Shown here one piece after another: positions 1 through 10,660 of a stretch of DNA of 64,000 nt; position 1 is the first letter of the stretch, and each line of letters starts with the position of its first letter. Below the pieces are notes generated by a model. It had not been told where the DNA came from and did not search any database. It worked only from the letters and a program-made list of their open reading frames with translations. Source of the stretch: Gnetum montanum (lineage: Eukaryota > Streptophyta > Gnetopsida > Gnetales > Gnetaceae); NCBI GenBank assembly GCA_015680685.1, contig MNCI01015802.1, positions 284,944 through 348,943 on the forward strand. Direction: 5' to 3'. Both the position numbers and the translations under genes were made by a program.

Positions 1-700
1 GTGTCCAAGGAATGACCAAATGTCTTTGACAGTTTTTGATTGATGGGTGATTCCTTGGATGACTCTAATTTTATCTATGTCTACCTCCATTCTTGCATGT
101 GAAACCATATGTCCAAGTACTATGCCTTCTTGGACCATTAAATGGATTTTCTACCAGTTGAGCCTTAGATTGATTTCTACGCATCTTTTCAGCACTTACT
201 CTAATTGGTCTAGGGCTTGATCAAAATTTGTTCCATAGGTGGAGAAGTCATCCATAAAGACTTCCACTCCGTTCCCTATCTATTGTTAGAATATGCTTAG
301 AACTAGGTGTTGAAACATGGCAGGAGCATTACATAAGCCAAACGACATTTGTTTATACGCAAACGTTCCCCAAGGATTGGTGAACATTGTCTTGGCTTGG
401 TCTTTTGGGGCTATCTGTATTTGGTTGTATCCGCTATAGCAATCCATAAAACTATAATAGTGATGCCCTACTATGGTGTCTAAGACATGGTCAACAAATG
501 GAAATGGAAAATGATCCTTAAATGTTGCCATGTTCAGTAGCCTAAAATCTATGCACATCCTCCATTTGCCTCCCTTTTTGGGCACGATTACTAGAGGGCT
601 AACCCATTTGCTATCAGCAATGGGATATATGAACCCAACCTTAAGAAGCTATTCTATTTCTTCTTTTACTACTTACTTCAATTTTGGGTTCAATTGCCTC
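1..700 (-). pseudogene. Element A reverse transcriptase (partial)
   Basis: Reverse transcriptase of Ty3/gypsy type. The longest open piece (585 to 286) holds the fingers/palm motifs VPKKGGKWRMCIDFRLLN, SFMDCYSGYNQI and FGLCNAPAMFQ. The catalytic box reads FMDD at about 246-259, so the metal-binding aspartates survive. Stops interrupt the frame after LSIF, where element B has three glutamines; at least two of the three positions are stops here, consistent with C-to-T change. The domain continues left of base 1 toward RNase H. Confidence 0.88.
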
Positions 701-1745
701 TACAGTTATTTTCAAGATTTCATGGAGGGGTCAGTGTAAATCCTATGCTAGCATATCCTAGGATCTATTCTAGTTAATTCGGGATATGACCAGGCAAAGG
801 CTTTTAACCACTTGTTTATTACTTTCAGCAGTCTTCCTTTCTGTTTGGAAGCAAGCCTTGCATTGATGATTACTAATTTTCCATTTTCAAGGATCATATA
901 TTCCAAATTGGTGGGCAATCATTTCAATTCTAGGGGCTCTTGTTTGAATTTTTCAAGAATTTCCAACTTTCCCTAGTTGATGTTTTCAAGGTTAAGGTTT
1001 GGAAGTTGGCAGCAGACTTGCTCTAGTGCATCTATGCTTTCAATCTAAGTGCAAGTTATTCCCTCAGTTAATTCCATGCACATTAGTGAGTTGTGCTCTT
1101 GATCAGCTATTAGCCACTAGGTGTCTTCTTGTCGTGTGGCTGCTGTATACAAGCACTTTTGTATGTTAATGTCTTGTGCACACTGGTTTCATGCAGGCAA
1201 TGCTAAACTTTGCACAACCCATGATCTCTGCATGCAATTGCACCCTGTATCACTATATGTGATGCATGGAACCTTCTTCTTCTCAATCTTTCCAAAAGTA
1301 TTTTCCTTAGATATTTCCAAGGAAAGATCGTGGATTCCTAGGCATGCATCTATAGTACTTAGGCATGCCCTTCCCATTATTATTGGGAAGTCCCCTTTAC
1401 TGTTATTCACTTGTATCACTAGGAAATCAGCTGGGTACAACCACCCACACATAGTCATGATGATGTCCTCCACCAGTCCCAAGGAAATAGTGATAGACTA
1501 GTCAGTCAGCTCTAGGTGAATATTGCTCTTCCTTAATTGAGGCAGGTTCCATGCTTTGTACATTTCTTGTGATATTAAGTTGACTCTGGAACCTGAATCC
1601 AGAAGAGCTTTGCATGGCTCATTCCCAGTGATTTGGAGATAATTAGAGGGCTTCCAGGATCAGAGAATTTCCTGAGAAGGTGGCCAACCTTGATCCAGTC
1701 AGTTACAACATGTGTTAACAAAATCGTATGAGTTGAGCTCGATGT
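701..1745 (-). pseudogene. Element A aspartic protease and PR-RT linker
   Basis: Retroviral-type aspartic protease that would cut the Gag-Pol polyprotein. The active-site motif ALLDSGSRVNLIS lies at about 1575-1610 and the second conserved block, FPIIMGRACLSTIDACLGI, at about 1320-1385. It is followed by a short Cys-containing tail (CITYSDTGCNCMQ) also present in B, C and F. The active-site aspartate is kept, but there are several stops. The stretch 701-1060 is the poorly conserved linker before RT. Confidence 0.82.
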
Positions 1746-1749
1746 TTGG

Positions 1750-4258
1750 TTTGAAGGGAGCTATGAAGCTTTATTTGATGGGAAGGCATTCAGAGGTTCA
1801 ACTACTTGTGGTTGTAAGGGCTTGGTTAGACTGTTGGTTCTAAAGAAAGGTCTTTTCTTGATACAGTTTTCAGAACCAATAGCAGGTTAAGGATTCATAG
1901 TCCTTATGCATTGTGTTGCTATGGTTGAGTAGGGAGTTCCCCTTGCATTGCTGGAGTAGGTGGTAATGGAGCTATTGGTGTGAGAGCTATAGATGGATTT
2001 GAAGGATGGTATGTTTGTGGGTTATCTTTCCTAAGAGAAGGAGTTCTATAATACTCATGAGCTTGGTAGTGATGTTGTGGTGTAATGTGACTAACAAAGT
2101 CACGTGGAGAGATTGGATGCTGCACTTAGTAGCCATATGGGTTAGGTTGCTAGTAGGGGTATTGTTGCCTTAGCGGTGGCATCCCCCATGACTGTGGGTA
2201 TTGCCACTATTGATGTTGCTCAATGGGTTGTGGTGGAGTTCCACTTGGATAATATGTTGAAGGTTGGTGGAATTGCCTTAGGTTACCTTGGGGATAAGGT
2301 AACCATCGAGGTGCTTGTTGTTTATTTAATTGTGGGTTGAGTTCATACACCCCAGACTCTTGTAGATGTGAGATCACTGGGCAACATCCCTTAGGATGGT
2401 CATATTGGCATATCTTACATCCACCATCATTGTCTATATTTGAATCCACAACCTCTTTTGTAATGGCCATTTTACCCTTACCCTTGTTACGTGCATTGTC
2501 CACTTCTCTCTTTTTCTTTTTTTTGCGATCACTACCTCACTCCCTAGACTCCTCTACAATTTTAAGAACAGTTTCAAACCTACTATCCAAGGAGTCCCAC
2601 ATTTGGTCTACCTTTGCCGATACTTCTGTTGTTAACTTTTGGAGAGGCAAAGTTTTCCTATTCACCATCTATTCGAGTGGTGACTCTTCTTCCTCCTTAC
2701 AAAATCTCACTCCCCTTTTTTAGATGGAAGGATCTCGATTGTATTTTTCTGCACTTTCTCTATTTCGTAGCTCACCTTCTTCTTTGGCTACTTGCTCTAG
2801 CAATCTATGAATTTGATGAGACCTAAACTCTGATAATCTTCCTTGGGCGTATGTCCCAAGGGTTCTTCTTGTTTCATGCCTAAGTCCATCTACGAGATGG
2901 CGTAGTTGATCCTGCTACAAATAACCATGGCCAGGGCAACGATGTAAAAGTGCGTAATAGCATACCATGGTAGCATCCAAGGGTTCATGATTTCCTTGCT
3001 TCCATCCTTGGATTTGCTTACGCAGGTTAGACACTCAGGAGTACGTTTGGTACTTATCATTGAACAGTTCTAACATTGTACTCCACTTCTGAATGGATTC
3101 CGATTCTAAGGATCTGTACCAGCTTTCAACTTCTTTTACTAGTGTCCTTGGGAAAAACTTCAATTTTTTCCATTTGTTTTCTATGTTTTACAAGGCACAT
3201 GCATCGTGGAATGCTTGTAAATGATTTTGAGGATTAGCGTTGTATCCCCCTTCAAATCATGGGATGTTTTTCATGTCTACCCTCTTGATCCTACTATCCT
3301 TTTGGTGCCTTGTTGGAACTCTTATGGCCTTCGTTATATCTAGCATGCTTCTAGTTACGAGTAGGGCTTCTTCATTATCATCTAGTTCATAGCGTCTATG
3401 GTGTCTACATAGTTCCCTACTCTCCCCTCTTCTATGCCTTGATTCTTTAGAATGCCCTTGTCCTTGTTCTCGACTATTTCATTGATTTTGTTCACTTTGT
3501 TTTCCCTTATCCTCACGATTGGTTTCCCTATGATTGCATTCAGACACTGAAGGAGAGGATGAAGGTGATGATGAATGTGAAGAAGAAGGAGAACCATCGT
3601 CATGACGGTGTTTTCTACCTTCTCTTCGATGGTCTTTTCCTTGATCGTGATCATGATCAAAACATCTACCCTTATCGTGTGTTTGTGTTCCTTCTTTGAA
3701 CACTTCATGTTCATGGGTATCTGAACCAGGGTTGTGAATAATGGAGTGAAGGTTCTGATACACCACCTCTTGACCAGTGTTAGGAGGAGGAACATTGTTT
3801 TGTGGGGAACCTGTTGGGGCAGGTTCACTGTCCTCAATTTTGCTCAAAACATGCCGAGCATTATGGGGCCATTTACCGTTCAAGGATGTATGGTATCTCT
3901 CCTATCACAAGTCCCTTTGACATTGCACTTCTATGGGATGATATTCCTTTATGTCATGATCACATGTAATGTATTTTGTGTATAAAAGTAGCATGCCTAT
4001 TCGTGTGAGAGCATGAAGGAGCATGTTGGGGAATGATCGATCTGGAGGCAACACTATGTTACCCTCCAAGTCTCTCCAATGTAGTTGTTCATCTTGGTGA
4101 AGAATAAAGGTGAAATTAGGTACATACTCATCGAGATGAGTATATACCACACAAAACTATTGAGGAACTGGTGAATCTTGGTTACGTGTATTATACCGTC
4201 AACTACCTCTTGTGTTAGTCCTAGGCGATGAAGTGCTCTTATGTGAAGAAGAAGACAT
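1750..4258 (-). pseudogene. Element A gag
   Basis: Capsid-like Gag polyprotein. The likely start is the ATG at 4258-4256 (MSSSSHKS), about 125 bases after the primer-binding site. The N-terminal part contains VYTHLDEYVPNFTFILHQDE, shared with C and F. The retrotransposon gag domain (FHDAC, WYRSLESESIQKW) lies at about 3050-3260. A zinc knuckle CKICQYDHPKGCCP of spacing CX2CX3HX4C is at about 2385-2430, followed by a proline/glutamine-rich tail. There are multiple stops, and at least one change of frame is likely around 3500-3900. Confidence 0.82.
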
Positions 4259-4383
4259 TTTTCCTTGTTCGATGTGTAATGTACCATTCTCATGTCTTCC
4301 TTTGATTAACCCTAAAGGTTCGTTCTAATGTTCCAATGATATGAATGGATTCCTATGTTCTACGTAGCGCACAAAAAACTAAG

Positions 4384-4401
4384 TCCCCAGTAACGGCACC
4401 A
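4384..4401 (-). other. Element A primer-binding site (tRNA-Asp type)
   Basis: The minus strand reads TGGTGCCGTTACTGGGGA, one base inside the LTR end. It differs from the complement of the plant tRNA-Asp 3' end (TGGCGCCGTTGCCGGGGA) at three positions, all transitions. Athila elements are known to prime from tRNA-Asp. Confidence 0.82.
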
Positions 4402-4402
4402 A

Positions 4403-5143
4403 TGATGAGTGGCAAGGTACCCCTACACTCAATTATACGAATATGAGCATTTCACGCACGATCTGGTCAAACTCCAAGGACTAAGTGCTTACGCACCTTA
4501 ATGGAACACTCAGGGTTAATCAATTGTTGTCTTTCCAAACTTACTTGTATCATCATGATTGTATGGTTAAGTAAGCTTGAGGTACATGATTTTTTATAGC
4601 TTTTATATTTTTATGTCTGCTGCTAATAAAGAAGAGGGAGAGAGAACTAAGTGGCTAACTTACATTAACTGTTCATTAACTAGTTTCTAAATGTTTCTAA
4701 CACCAGTATCCATTCCCACTTGTCGTACACATCTTGAACCAGTGCAACGTTAATTGTCATCGGGTTACCAAGCGCTACACGCATGCTCGAAGCGGTCGTA
4801 CTAAGTGTATTTAACTAAGGGGGTTGAAGGTTGAGAGAGATATTAATTAACTAGAAAATCATTAAACAATAATTAATTACTAATTAGCTTAATCTTTATG
4901 CTTCAAGGTTTATCATAAATTTCATCTTTATTGTCGTACACAAAATTGTGCTCAGGTACAAATTGCTTGAATAAAGATCTGTTCACTCTATGACTCTTAC
5001 TACGAGCACACAAAAATAATTCTAACTCTAGAATAACAAAACTACAAGAATCTGGCTCAGGGTCTAAGTCTAACTATCTTGAACAAAGGGTGTCACTTCT
5101 TATTTATAGAAGATGAGGCAGGATGCAATATCACAGCTCATCA
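4403..5143 (-). repeat. Element A 5' LTR, 741 bp
   Basis: The ends are TG/CA: on the minus strand it begins TGATGAGCTGTGATATTGC and ends CTCATCA next to the primer-binding site. The U3 is only about 35-40 bases to the TATA box (TATAAATA, plus-strand positions 5101-5108). The stretch TATAAATAAGAAG and the following bases resemble the LTR of D. It carries an imperfect GATATTGC in place of D's GATATCGC. The usual LTR landmark 'CCACTTGTCGTACACATC' also lines up with the other LTRs here. Confidence 0.8.
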
Positions 5144-5450
5144 TGTTCCCTTGAGATTGGTGGAAGACATTGTGACCACCATTTGCGAGTGGTCCTATCC
5201 TACTGACTTCCTCTTCATCCATGTTGAGAATTGCAAAGGGAACTTCCCAATCATATTGGGAAGAGCCTGGCTGAACACGGTGGATACAAAATTGGGGCTC
5301 TGAGATCTCTCCTTTGAAATTTCAAATGAAAATCCTTTTGGGAAGATCGAGAAGAAGCGCATTCCATGCATCACGTACAATGACTCTCGGTGCAACTGTG
5401 TGCAGTAGTTGTGGTCTACTAAGCAGACATCTATTCAAGCATGTAGTTGG
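5144..5450 (+). pseudogene. Element B protease, C-terminal half
   Basis: The sequence starts inside the protease at VPLRLVEDIVTTICEWSYP and continues with the second conserved block NFPIILGRAWLNTVDTKLGL (to 5303), then FGKIEKKRIPCITYND and a Cys tail. The DSG active-site half is missing here and is expected on the other side of element A. The 5451-5940 stretch is the acidic PR-RT linker (SMDDLEEVYQQVSTVDDHDD at about 5594-5653) with several stops. Confidence 0.8.
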
Positions 5451-5939
5451 TGTACCAAGGAATTGCAAGTTCAACAATGCTTGTATGTAGCAGCCACAAA
5501 TCAACAAGGCACCTAGTGGCTACCTACTGATCCTACTAGTAGCACTTTGTGCATGGAACCATCTAAGGGGCTTGTACATGCCTACATAGAAAGCATGGAT
5601 GATTTGGAAGAGGTTTATCAACAAGTATCCACTGTTGATGACCATGATGATTGGGAAAAGTTGCAAATCCCTGAAAGTTTTAAACAAGAGCCCTTGAAAC
5701 TCAAACCCTTTCTGGCCCACTTAGAATATGCATTTTTGTAGAATGGGAAACTAATAATTATCAATGTACCCTTGCTCTTGAACAAAAGAGGAAGTTGCTA
5801 AAGGTGGTAAACAAATGGGAAGCTACTTTTGCATGGTCATATCTTGAATTAACAGGAGTTGATCCTAGGGTTTTCCAACATCAGATTTATATTGATCCCT
5901 CCATGAAACCACAATGACAACCACAAAGGTGATTGAACC

Positions 5940-6720
5940 CCAAATTGAAGCAAGTCGTCAAAGATGAAATCGAGTAGTTGCTGAAAGTGGGGTTCATCTA
6001 CTCTATTACCGATAGTGAATGGGTTAGCCTACTCGTTATTGTGCCAAAGAAGGGAGGCAAATGGAGGGTCTGTATATATTTCCAATTGCTCAACATGGCC
6101 ACCTTCAAAGATCACTTCTCGCTCCCATTTGTGGACCAAGTGTTGAATACCATTGCGAGGCATTGTTATTATAGCTTTTTGGATGGTTATAGTGGCTATA
6201 ACCAAATCCAAATTGTGCTAGAAGACCAAGCCAAGACAACCTTCACAAGTCCCTAGAGGACTTTCACATACAAAAAGATGTCCTGTGGCCTATGTAATGC
6301 ACCTACCACTTTCCAACGCCTTGTCCTTAGCATCTTCCAACAGCAAACTGGCAATGGGGTAGAAGTCTTCATGGATGACTTCTCTACCTATAGAGCCACA
6401 TTTGATCAAGCCTTTGACTGCCTTGAGTAAGTTCTGAAAAAATGTGTGGAAACTAATCTACGGCTCAACTAGTAGAAAAGCCACTTAATGGTCCAAGAGG
6501 GCATTGTGCTAGGGCATCATATTTTACAAACAGGGATTAGCGTGGATCCTAAAAAAATTAGGGTCATCCAAGGAATCACTAGGCAACCAAGCACTGTAAA
6601 AGATGTTCAGTCATTCCTTGGCCATACTAGTTACTACCGTTGCTTCATCGAAAATTTCTTGAAGATTGCCAAGCCATTGGTGGAACTCACAAAGAAAGAT
6701 GTTCCATTCGTCTAGACTAG
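5940..6720 (+). pseudogene. Element B reverse transcriptase
   Basis: Ty3/gypsy reverse transcriptase. Motifs in order: LLKVGFIYSITDSEWVS, VPKKGGKWRVC, YYSFLDGYSGYNQIQI, FGLCNAPT-like block, and the catalytic box VEVFMDDFST with FMDD at 6368-6379. The thumb and connection carry GHHILQTGISVDPKKI and FLGHTSYYRCFI. In-frame TAG stops at 6253, 6470 and 6473 sit where the family has Trp or Gln (TGG or CAG). The catalytic residues are intact. Confidence 0.9.
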
Positions 6721-6769
6721 GGAATGTGAATCTGCATTCCAAACACTTAAATAAAAATTCATAGAGACT

Positions 6770-7180
6770 CCAGTTCTATGGGCATGTGATTGGTCCAGAC
6801 CCTTCCACATCATGACGGATGCATCCAACTATGCATTGGGAGTCATGCTTACAAAGTGGGATGACCAGAAATGCCCATACTATATTCACTATGCAAGCCG
6901 TAGCATTGTGGGTGGTCAGCTTAACTACACCACCACCAAAAAAGAGTTGATGGTAGTGGTGTTCACCTTGGAAAAATTCTGACACTACATGCTTGGGTAC
7001 AAGGTGTTCATGCATACCGACCACAGTGCCATCTGATTCTTGATGAACAAACCAACGGTGAGTCCTTGTATCATATGGTGGCTAGTGATTCTTCAGGAAT
7101 TTGACCTCAGTATGGTAGACTGGAAGGGAACTGATAATGTGGTCGCTGACCACTTGTCTCAGTTGTGATGGGATAACACA
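6770..7180 (+). pseudogene. Element B RNase H
   Basis: RNase H domain that would remove the RNA strand during reverse transcription. Visible motifs: FHIMTDASNYALGVML (first catalytic Asp), YASRS, LNYTTTKKELMVVVF (catalytic Glu), HTDHSAI (second Asp), then LQEFDLSMVDWKGTDNVVAD and HLSQL at the end. A TGA replaces a codon in EKF*HYMLG and in SAI*FLMNKP. This is the variant typical of plant Ty3/gypsy pol. Confidence 0.88.
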
Positions 7181-7189
7181 GAAGAGGAG

Positions 7190-8545
7190 GAGCCACTCTC
7201 CAACCAATTTCCAGATGAACTCCTCTTCACGGGAGCAATCAAGGAGCAGGTGCCCAAAGAATTACCTTGGTTCAGCCACATCCTCACCTATCTCACAACC
7301 TAGGAATTACCAAAGGAGTGGGACCATTGGAAGAAATAGTAGTTTCTCCATAAGGCCAAGTGCTTCATGGAAATCAATGGTCACCTTTATAAGGTGTGCG
7401 CATATGGCTTGGTTCGATGGTGTGTCCCTAATGATGATACACTACGCATCCTTCAAGATGCTCACGAGGGCCCTTGCGGGGGCCACTACGCTAGACAATG
7501 CATAGCCATTAAGATCTTACTTGTAGGATATTATTGGCCTACAATTTTCAGGGATGCACAATGGTTCACCTGCTCTTGTGAGCGATGGAAGAGAGACAGT
7601 GGGATGACTACATGAATGGAGGGACCTCAATAGTGGATCCAACCACTGGAGCCCTTCGACATCTGGGGCATCGACTTCATGGGTCCCATCACACCCTTGT
7701 CCAACAGGAAGGCATACATCATCATCCCAGTGGACTACTGCATAAAGTGTGGAAGCGGCAGCCGTCATTGACTATTCCTCAAACACCACTGCATGATTTA
7801 TCCAATAGCAAATCATAAATAGGTTTGGAGTGCCACGTGCACTCATCTCAGATAATGGAATGCATTTCACAGGCATCACCTTTTGTAAACTCATGCAACA
7901 CTTTGGGGTTACCCATAAATTTACAACACCTTATCACCCCCAAGCCAACGGGTAAGCTAAAGTTACCAATCGGGAGATCACCAAAATCCTCACTCAAACC
8001 ATCAGTAAATATAGGAGGGATTGGAGCACCAAACTTAACGATGCCCTCTGGGCCTATCACTCCACTTGGAAACTTCCTATAGGTTACTCTCCTTATGAGT
8101 TAGTGTATGGTAAGCTATCAAAACTTCCAATCTAGGCAAAACTTCAGACACTATCTATAGCATGTGACTTGGATCTTGACCTACCACTAGCACAACATGA
8201 ACAATTTATCAACCTAAGTGTGCTAGATGAGAATCGATTGGTGGCCCTGTTATCAAATGAGATACACAAGGCCTACAATAAAAAAGTCATGATTTAAGGA
8301 TTCGGAAGGTAACATTTAGATGTGGAGATAAGGTACTTTACTAGAACCCCACACACATATCGCAACCGACCAAGTTTCAAACACTATGGGAAGGACCTTA
8401 CATTGCCTTTAAAACCTTTCAATATGGGGTCTTACTTATACACAAACTTGAGGACCCCACGAGAACACAGTTGGTTAATAAGCAATAATTAAAACCTTTT
8501 CGTGAACTCCATCAAACCATTGCTACTGCCTTATCATCATAGGAA
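7190..8545 (+). pseudogene. Element B integrase
   Basis: Integrase that would insert cDNA. The N-terminal zinc region reads ILQDAHEGPCGGHYARQC then TCSCERWKR; related copies have SCECCQR, so one zinc cysteine is lost. The catalytic core has WGIDFMGPITPL (about 7661-7696), LISDNGMHFTGITF (about 7842-7883), and VTNREI where the usual acidic residue has become Lys (AKVTNREI). It continues with WAYHSTWKLPIGYSPYELVYGKL to about 8115. At least one frame change and many stops are present. The end is placed before the purine-rich ATGGGGGAGA at 8590. Confidence 0.85.
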
Positions 8546-8751
8546 TAGCCTTGTTCCATTTTTCACATCTCCTCCTTCCAGCCTATTCATGGGGGAGACC
8601 GTCCTCCATGCTAATCCATTCTACTAAGCTCCTCATTGTTTTTGAAACTTTTTATTTTACACTTTTTTTTTCAACATCGTTCATACGTTTGCCAATTCTT
8701 ACTAAGTTTTTCTTTCTTTAATTATGTTTCTATTTCTTTGTTGCTTATTTA

Positions 8752-8768
8752 TGTGTGTGTGTGTGTGT
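8752..8768. repeat. (TG)n microsatellite
   Basis: About eight TG units in the spacer of element B; not seen at the same position in C, F or G. Confidence 0.9.
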
Positions 8769-9198
8769 TTAATTTTCAGTTGGTTGCTAATAAATCATCT
8801 TATTGTCATCAGATGTGTGGTGCGGTTGGTCTTCATTACGATGGGTCACATGAAATGGTCCACCTATTTTATCTCACTCCCATCCTCGCATTGTTGTTCT
8901 TGGAATTTACATCTACTTTCATCTCATAAAATCGGTAGTGAGTCCACATCATCCACTCCATGGTTTTCCTCTATTTGGAAACATGCAAACCCCCTTCACT
9001 TAAAAACATTTCAATTAATGTGTAACTTATGTAGTTCCCAGACTTGGGGATGATCCAATGGTTTGAATCGGGTGTGACTTCAAGGGGAATGCACCATTCA
9101 TTGTACCTTTTTGTCCCTTGGGTTATGAGAGTGTCCTCATGAATTTCTTACCACTCCAAGTTCTTTTCTACAAGGAAGCTCCTTGGCAATTTGACCTT

Positions 9199-9392
9199 GC
9201 ATGGTGTGGTCCTCATCACAAAAACACAAAAAAAGAGAGAAAAAAAACACATGAGGATTCAAAGCACACCCCTTGGTCGAATGCATGCAACCAAGCATGG
9301 GTCTTTGCATGGTGTGGTTCCCACAAAATAAAAAAAATAAAAATAAAATCATAACTATGTGAGAATTCAAAGCACACCCCTTAGACTACCTC
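9199..9392 (+). repeat. Imperfect 108-bp tandem duplication in element B spacer
   Basis: GCATGGTGTGGT occurs at 9199 and 9307, and CAAAGCACACCCCTT at 9260 and 9368, both pairs 108 bases apart. Between them are A-rich stretches that differ in length of the A runs. C, F and G carry this segment once in the opposite orientation, so the doubling is specific to B. Confidence 0.75.
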
Positions 9393-10159
9393 TCATGGGC
9401 CACAAGCACTAGTTATGGGACTTGCTTCGTCCCCTCTAACTTAGTCCCATTCACTTCCTTCCTCTCACGCATATTGGAGTGGTGGTTCTATGTGGGTGCA
9501 TTCTTGTACTCTTGAGGGTGGACAGGTCTTCACATGTTGCTGTGATGTTACTATATGTGGTTGGTTTTAGGTCTGACCTCGGGAAAGGTCCTACCGGGTC
9601 ACTTAACCACAACTTCTTCATGTGACCAATAATCAGAATTCCAATTCTCACTCCTCTCTCTTCACCCATTTCTCTCCATGACTCACCTCACTGCTTGTCT
9701 TATGTTTTGATAGTTTGTCATGATTTCTATGAACTTCTAATGCTTTGGCCAGTTCTCATGGATGCGGGTATTAACTTGCGGTCACCGTTCCTGAACTTCG
9801 GGGCCCACGGACTCTGGTGTTGATGATATGCAAGGGCTACTAAGGCTATTGCCTACTATGGGGAGGATCCACTTGCATATCCCTAGTTCCATTTGTTACT
9901 CTCCCATCCTCTGGATTTTGTTGGTTGATTGTTTTCATGCTACCCATTGCTCGATTCCTTCTCCGCAACATTCTTTCTCACAACATTCTCCTACTTTTGA
10001 CTCTCTTTTTTGCCCCACTTACCTTCCTCTCTCTCTCAGTCAAGTTCCCAATCTCTCAAGCTCTTCAACCACCCCAATTTGGAGTATTAAATCAATTTTT
10101 TTGGGCTTTTATTTGGTTGGTCAACACTGGTCAACGCATGCAACCCCCCTATGTTGACT

Positions 10160-10245
10160 AGGCCCCATATACGCAACCCCCTATGTATACATGGTTGCGT
10201 ATACGTTGCCCTATCGACACAGCAAAAAAACCCTATATATACCTC
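10160..10245 (+). promoter_or_regulatory. Element B internal promoter-like block upstream of 3' ORF
   Basis: An inverted repeat with arms TATACGCAACC (10168-10178) and GGTTGCGTATA (10193-10203) is followed by a TATA box TATATATA at 10234-10241. CATATACGCA of this block also occurs in the U3 of the same element's LTR (from 13808). A predicted leader intron begins about 150 bases downstream. That it drives the 3' ORF is inference. Confidence 0.55.
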
Positions 10246-10389
10246 ATTGCACCATACATTTTTGATCATTTTGCAAACAAATTGGGGGGAGATTTTTCAT
10301 TTTTTCTGCCTCACTTCACCTTCCCAAGTAACTACATTTTCTATCACGCATTCGCATCAACCTATCCTTCCCCTGTTTAGCAATCGGAG

Positions 10390-10660
10390 GTATGCTCTCA
10401 GTTGTGGGGGGGTGAGGTGTATTATAATTAAAATTAAAATTTAATATAGACTTAACACCTATTAAGGGAAGAAACAAAAACAATAGTTTAAATGCCAATT
10501 CATGCCTTATTGTTTTTGGTTTTAACCCATCAACTAATACTTCGGGCAATTTAATGGGATGCATGTGCTAGTACCATAACCCAGTCAAATTGAGAAAGTA
10601 TATGAGGGCCATTTTGAGCAACTTGTGCACAATTTAATTAATGGTTATGTTTGATTGCAG
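10390..10660 (+). other. Predicted leader intron of element B 3' ORF
   Basis: The donor-like CGGAG|GTATGC at 10390 and the acceptor-like TTGATTGCAG ending at 10660 bracket 271 bases; ATGGCACAA follows at once. C and G have donor-like sites (GAG|GTAAGC, AAG|GTAAGC) and acceptors at matching positions; D fits less well at the donor. The motif CAGTTGTGGGGG just after the donor recurs at this spot in D and G. Confidence 0.55.

Larger units (their letters stand above)
1..5143 (-). mobile_element. Element A: Athila-type Ty3/gypsy retrotransposon, 5' half
   Basis: Reading down the minus strand from 5143 the order is 5' LTR, primer-binding site, gag, protease and reverse transcriptase; the rest of pol, the 3' ORF and the 3' LTR lie left of the window. 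The right end (CTCATCA at 5137-5143 on the plus strand) directly abuts plus-strand protease sequence of element B, so A appears to be inserted in B. Its LTR has a very short U3 with TATAAATA, much like the LTR of element D. All coding parts carry stops, so this copy is dead. Confidence 0.85.
8546..10140 (+). other. Element B spacer between pol and internal promoter
   Basis: Non-coding spacer, about 1.6 kb. It begins with a purine-rich tract ATGGGGGAGA at 8590 that recurs at the end of pol in the other elements. It contains a short TG microsatellite (8752-8768) and an imperfect 108-bp tandem duplication. The equivalent regions of C, F and G share phrases such as GTGTGGTTCC and AAAGCACACC with it, so it is an old part of the element. 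I see no convincing ORF. Confidence 0.7.

Noticed and set aside
530-739. Open frames antisense to pol, gag and 3' ORF segments (for example 530-739, 1121-1501, 3734-3985, 23767-23985, 45509-45811)
   Set aside because: They are shadows of the retroelement coding strands; the opposite strand carries the recognisable motifs.
5080-5143. Element A LTR truncated at about 5107 and B 5' truncated by deletion
   Set aside because: The stretch 5109-5143 read on the minus strand is a full LTR start (TGATGAGCTGTGATATTGC ... TATAAATA) like that of D, so A's LTR is complete and B is interrupted rather than truncated.
8636-9053. Hydrophobic plus-strand frames in the B spacer as a membrane protein
   Set aside because: Low-complexity T-rich sequence, overlapping frames, not preserved in the matching spacers of C, F and G.
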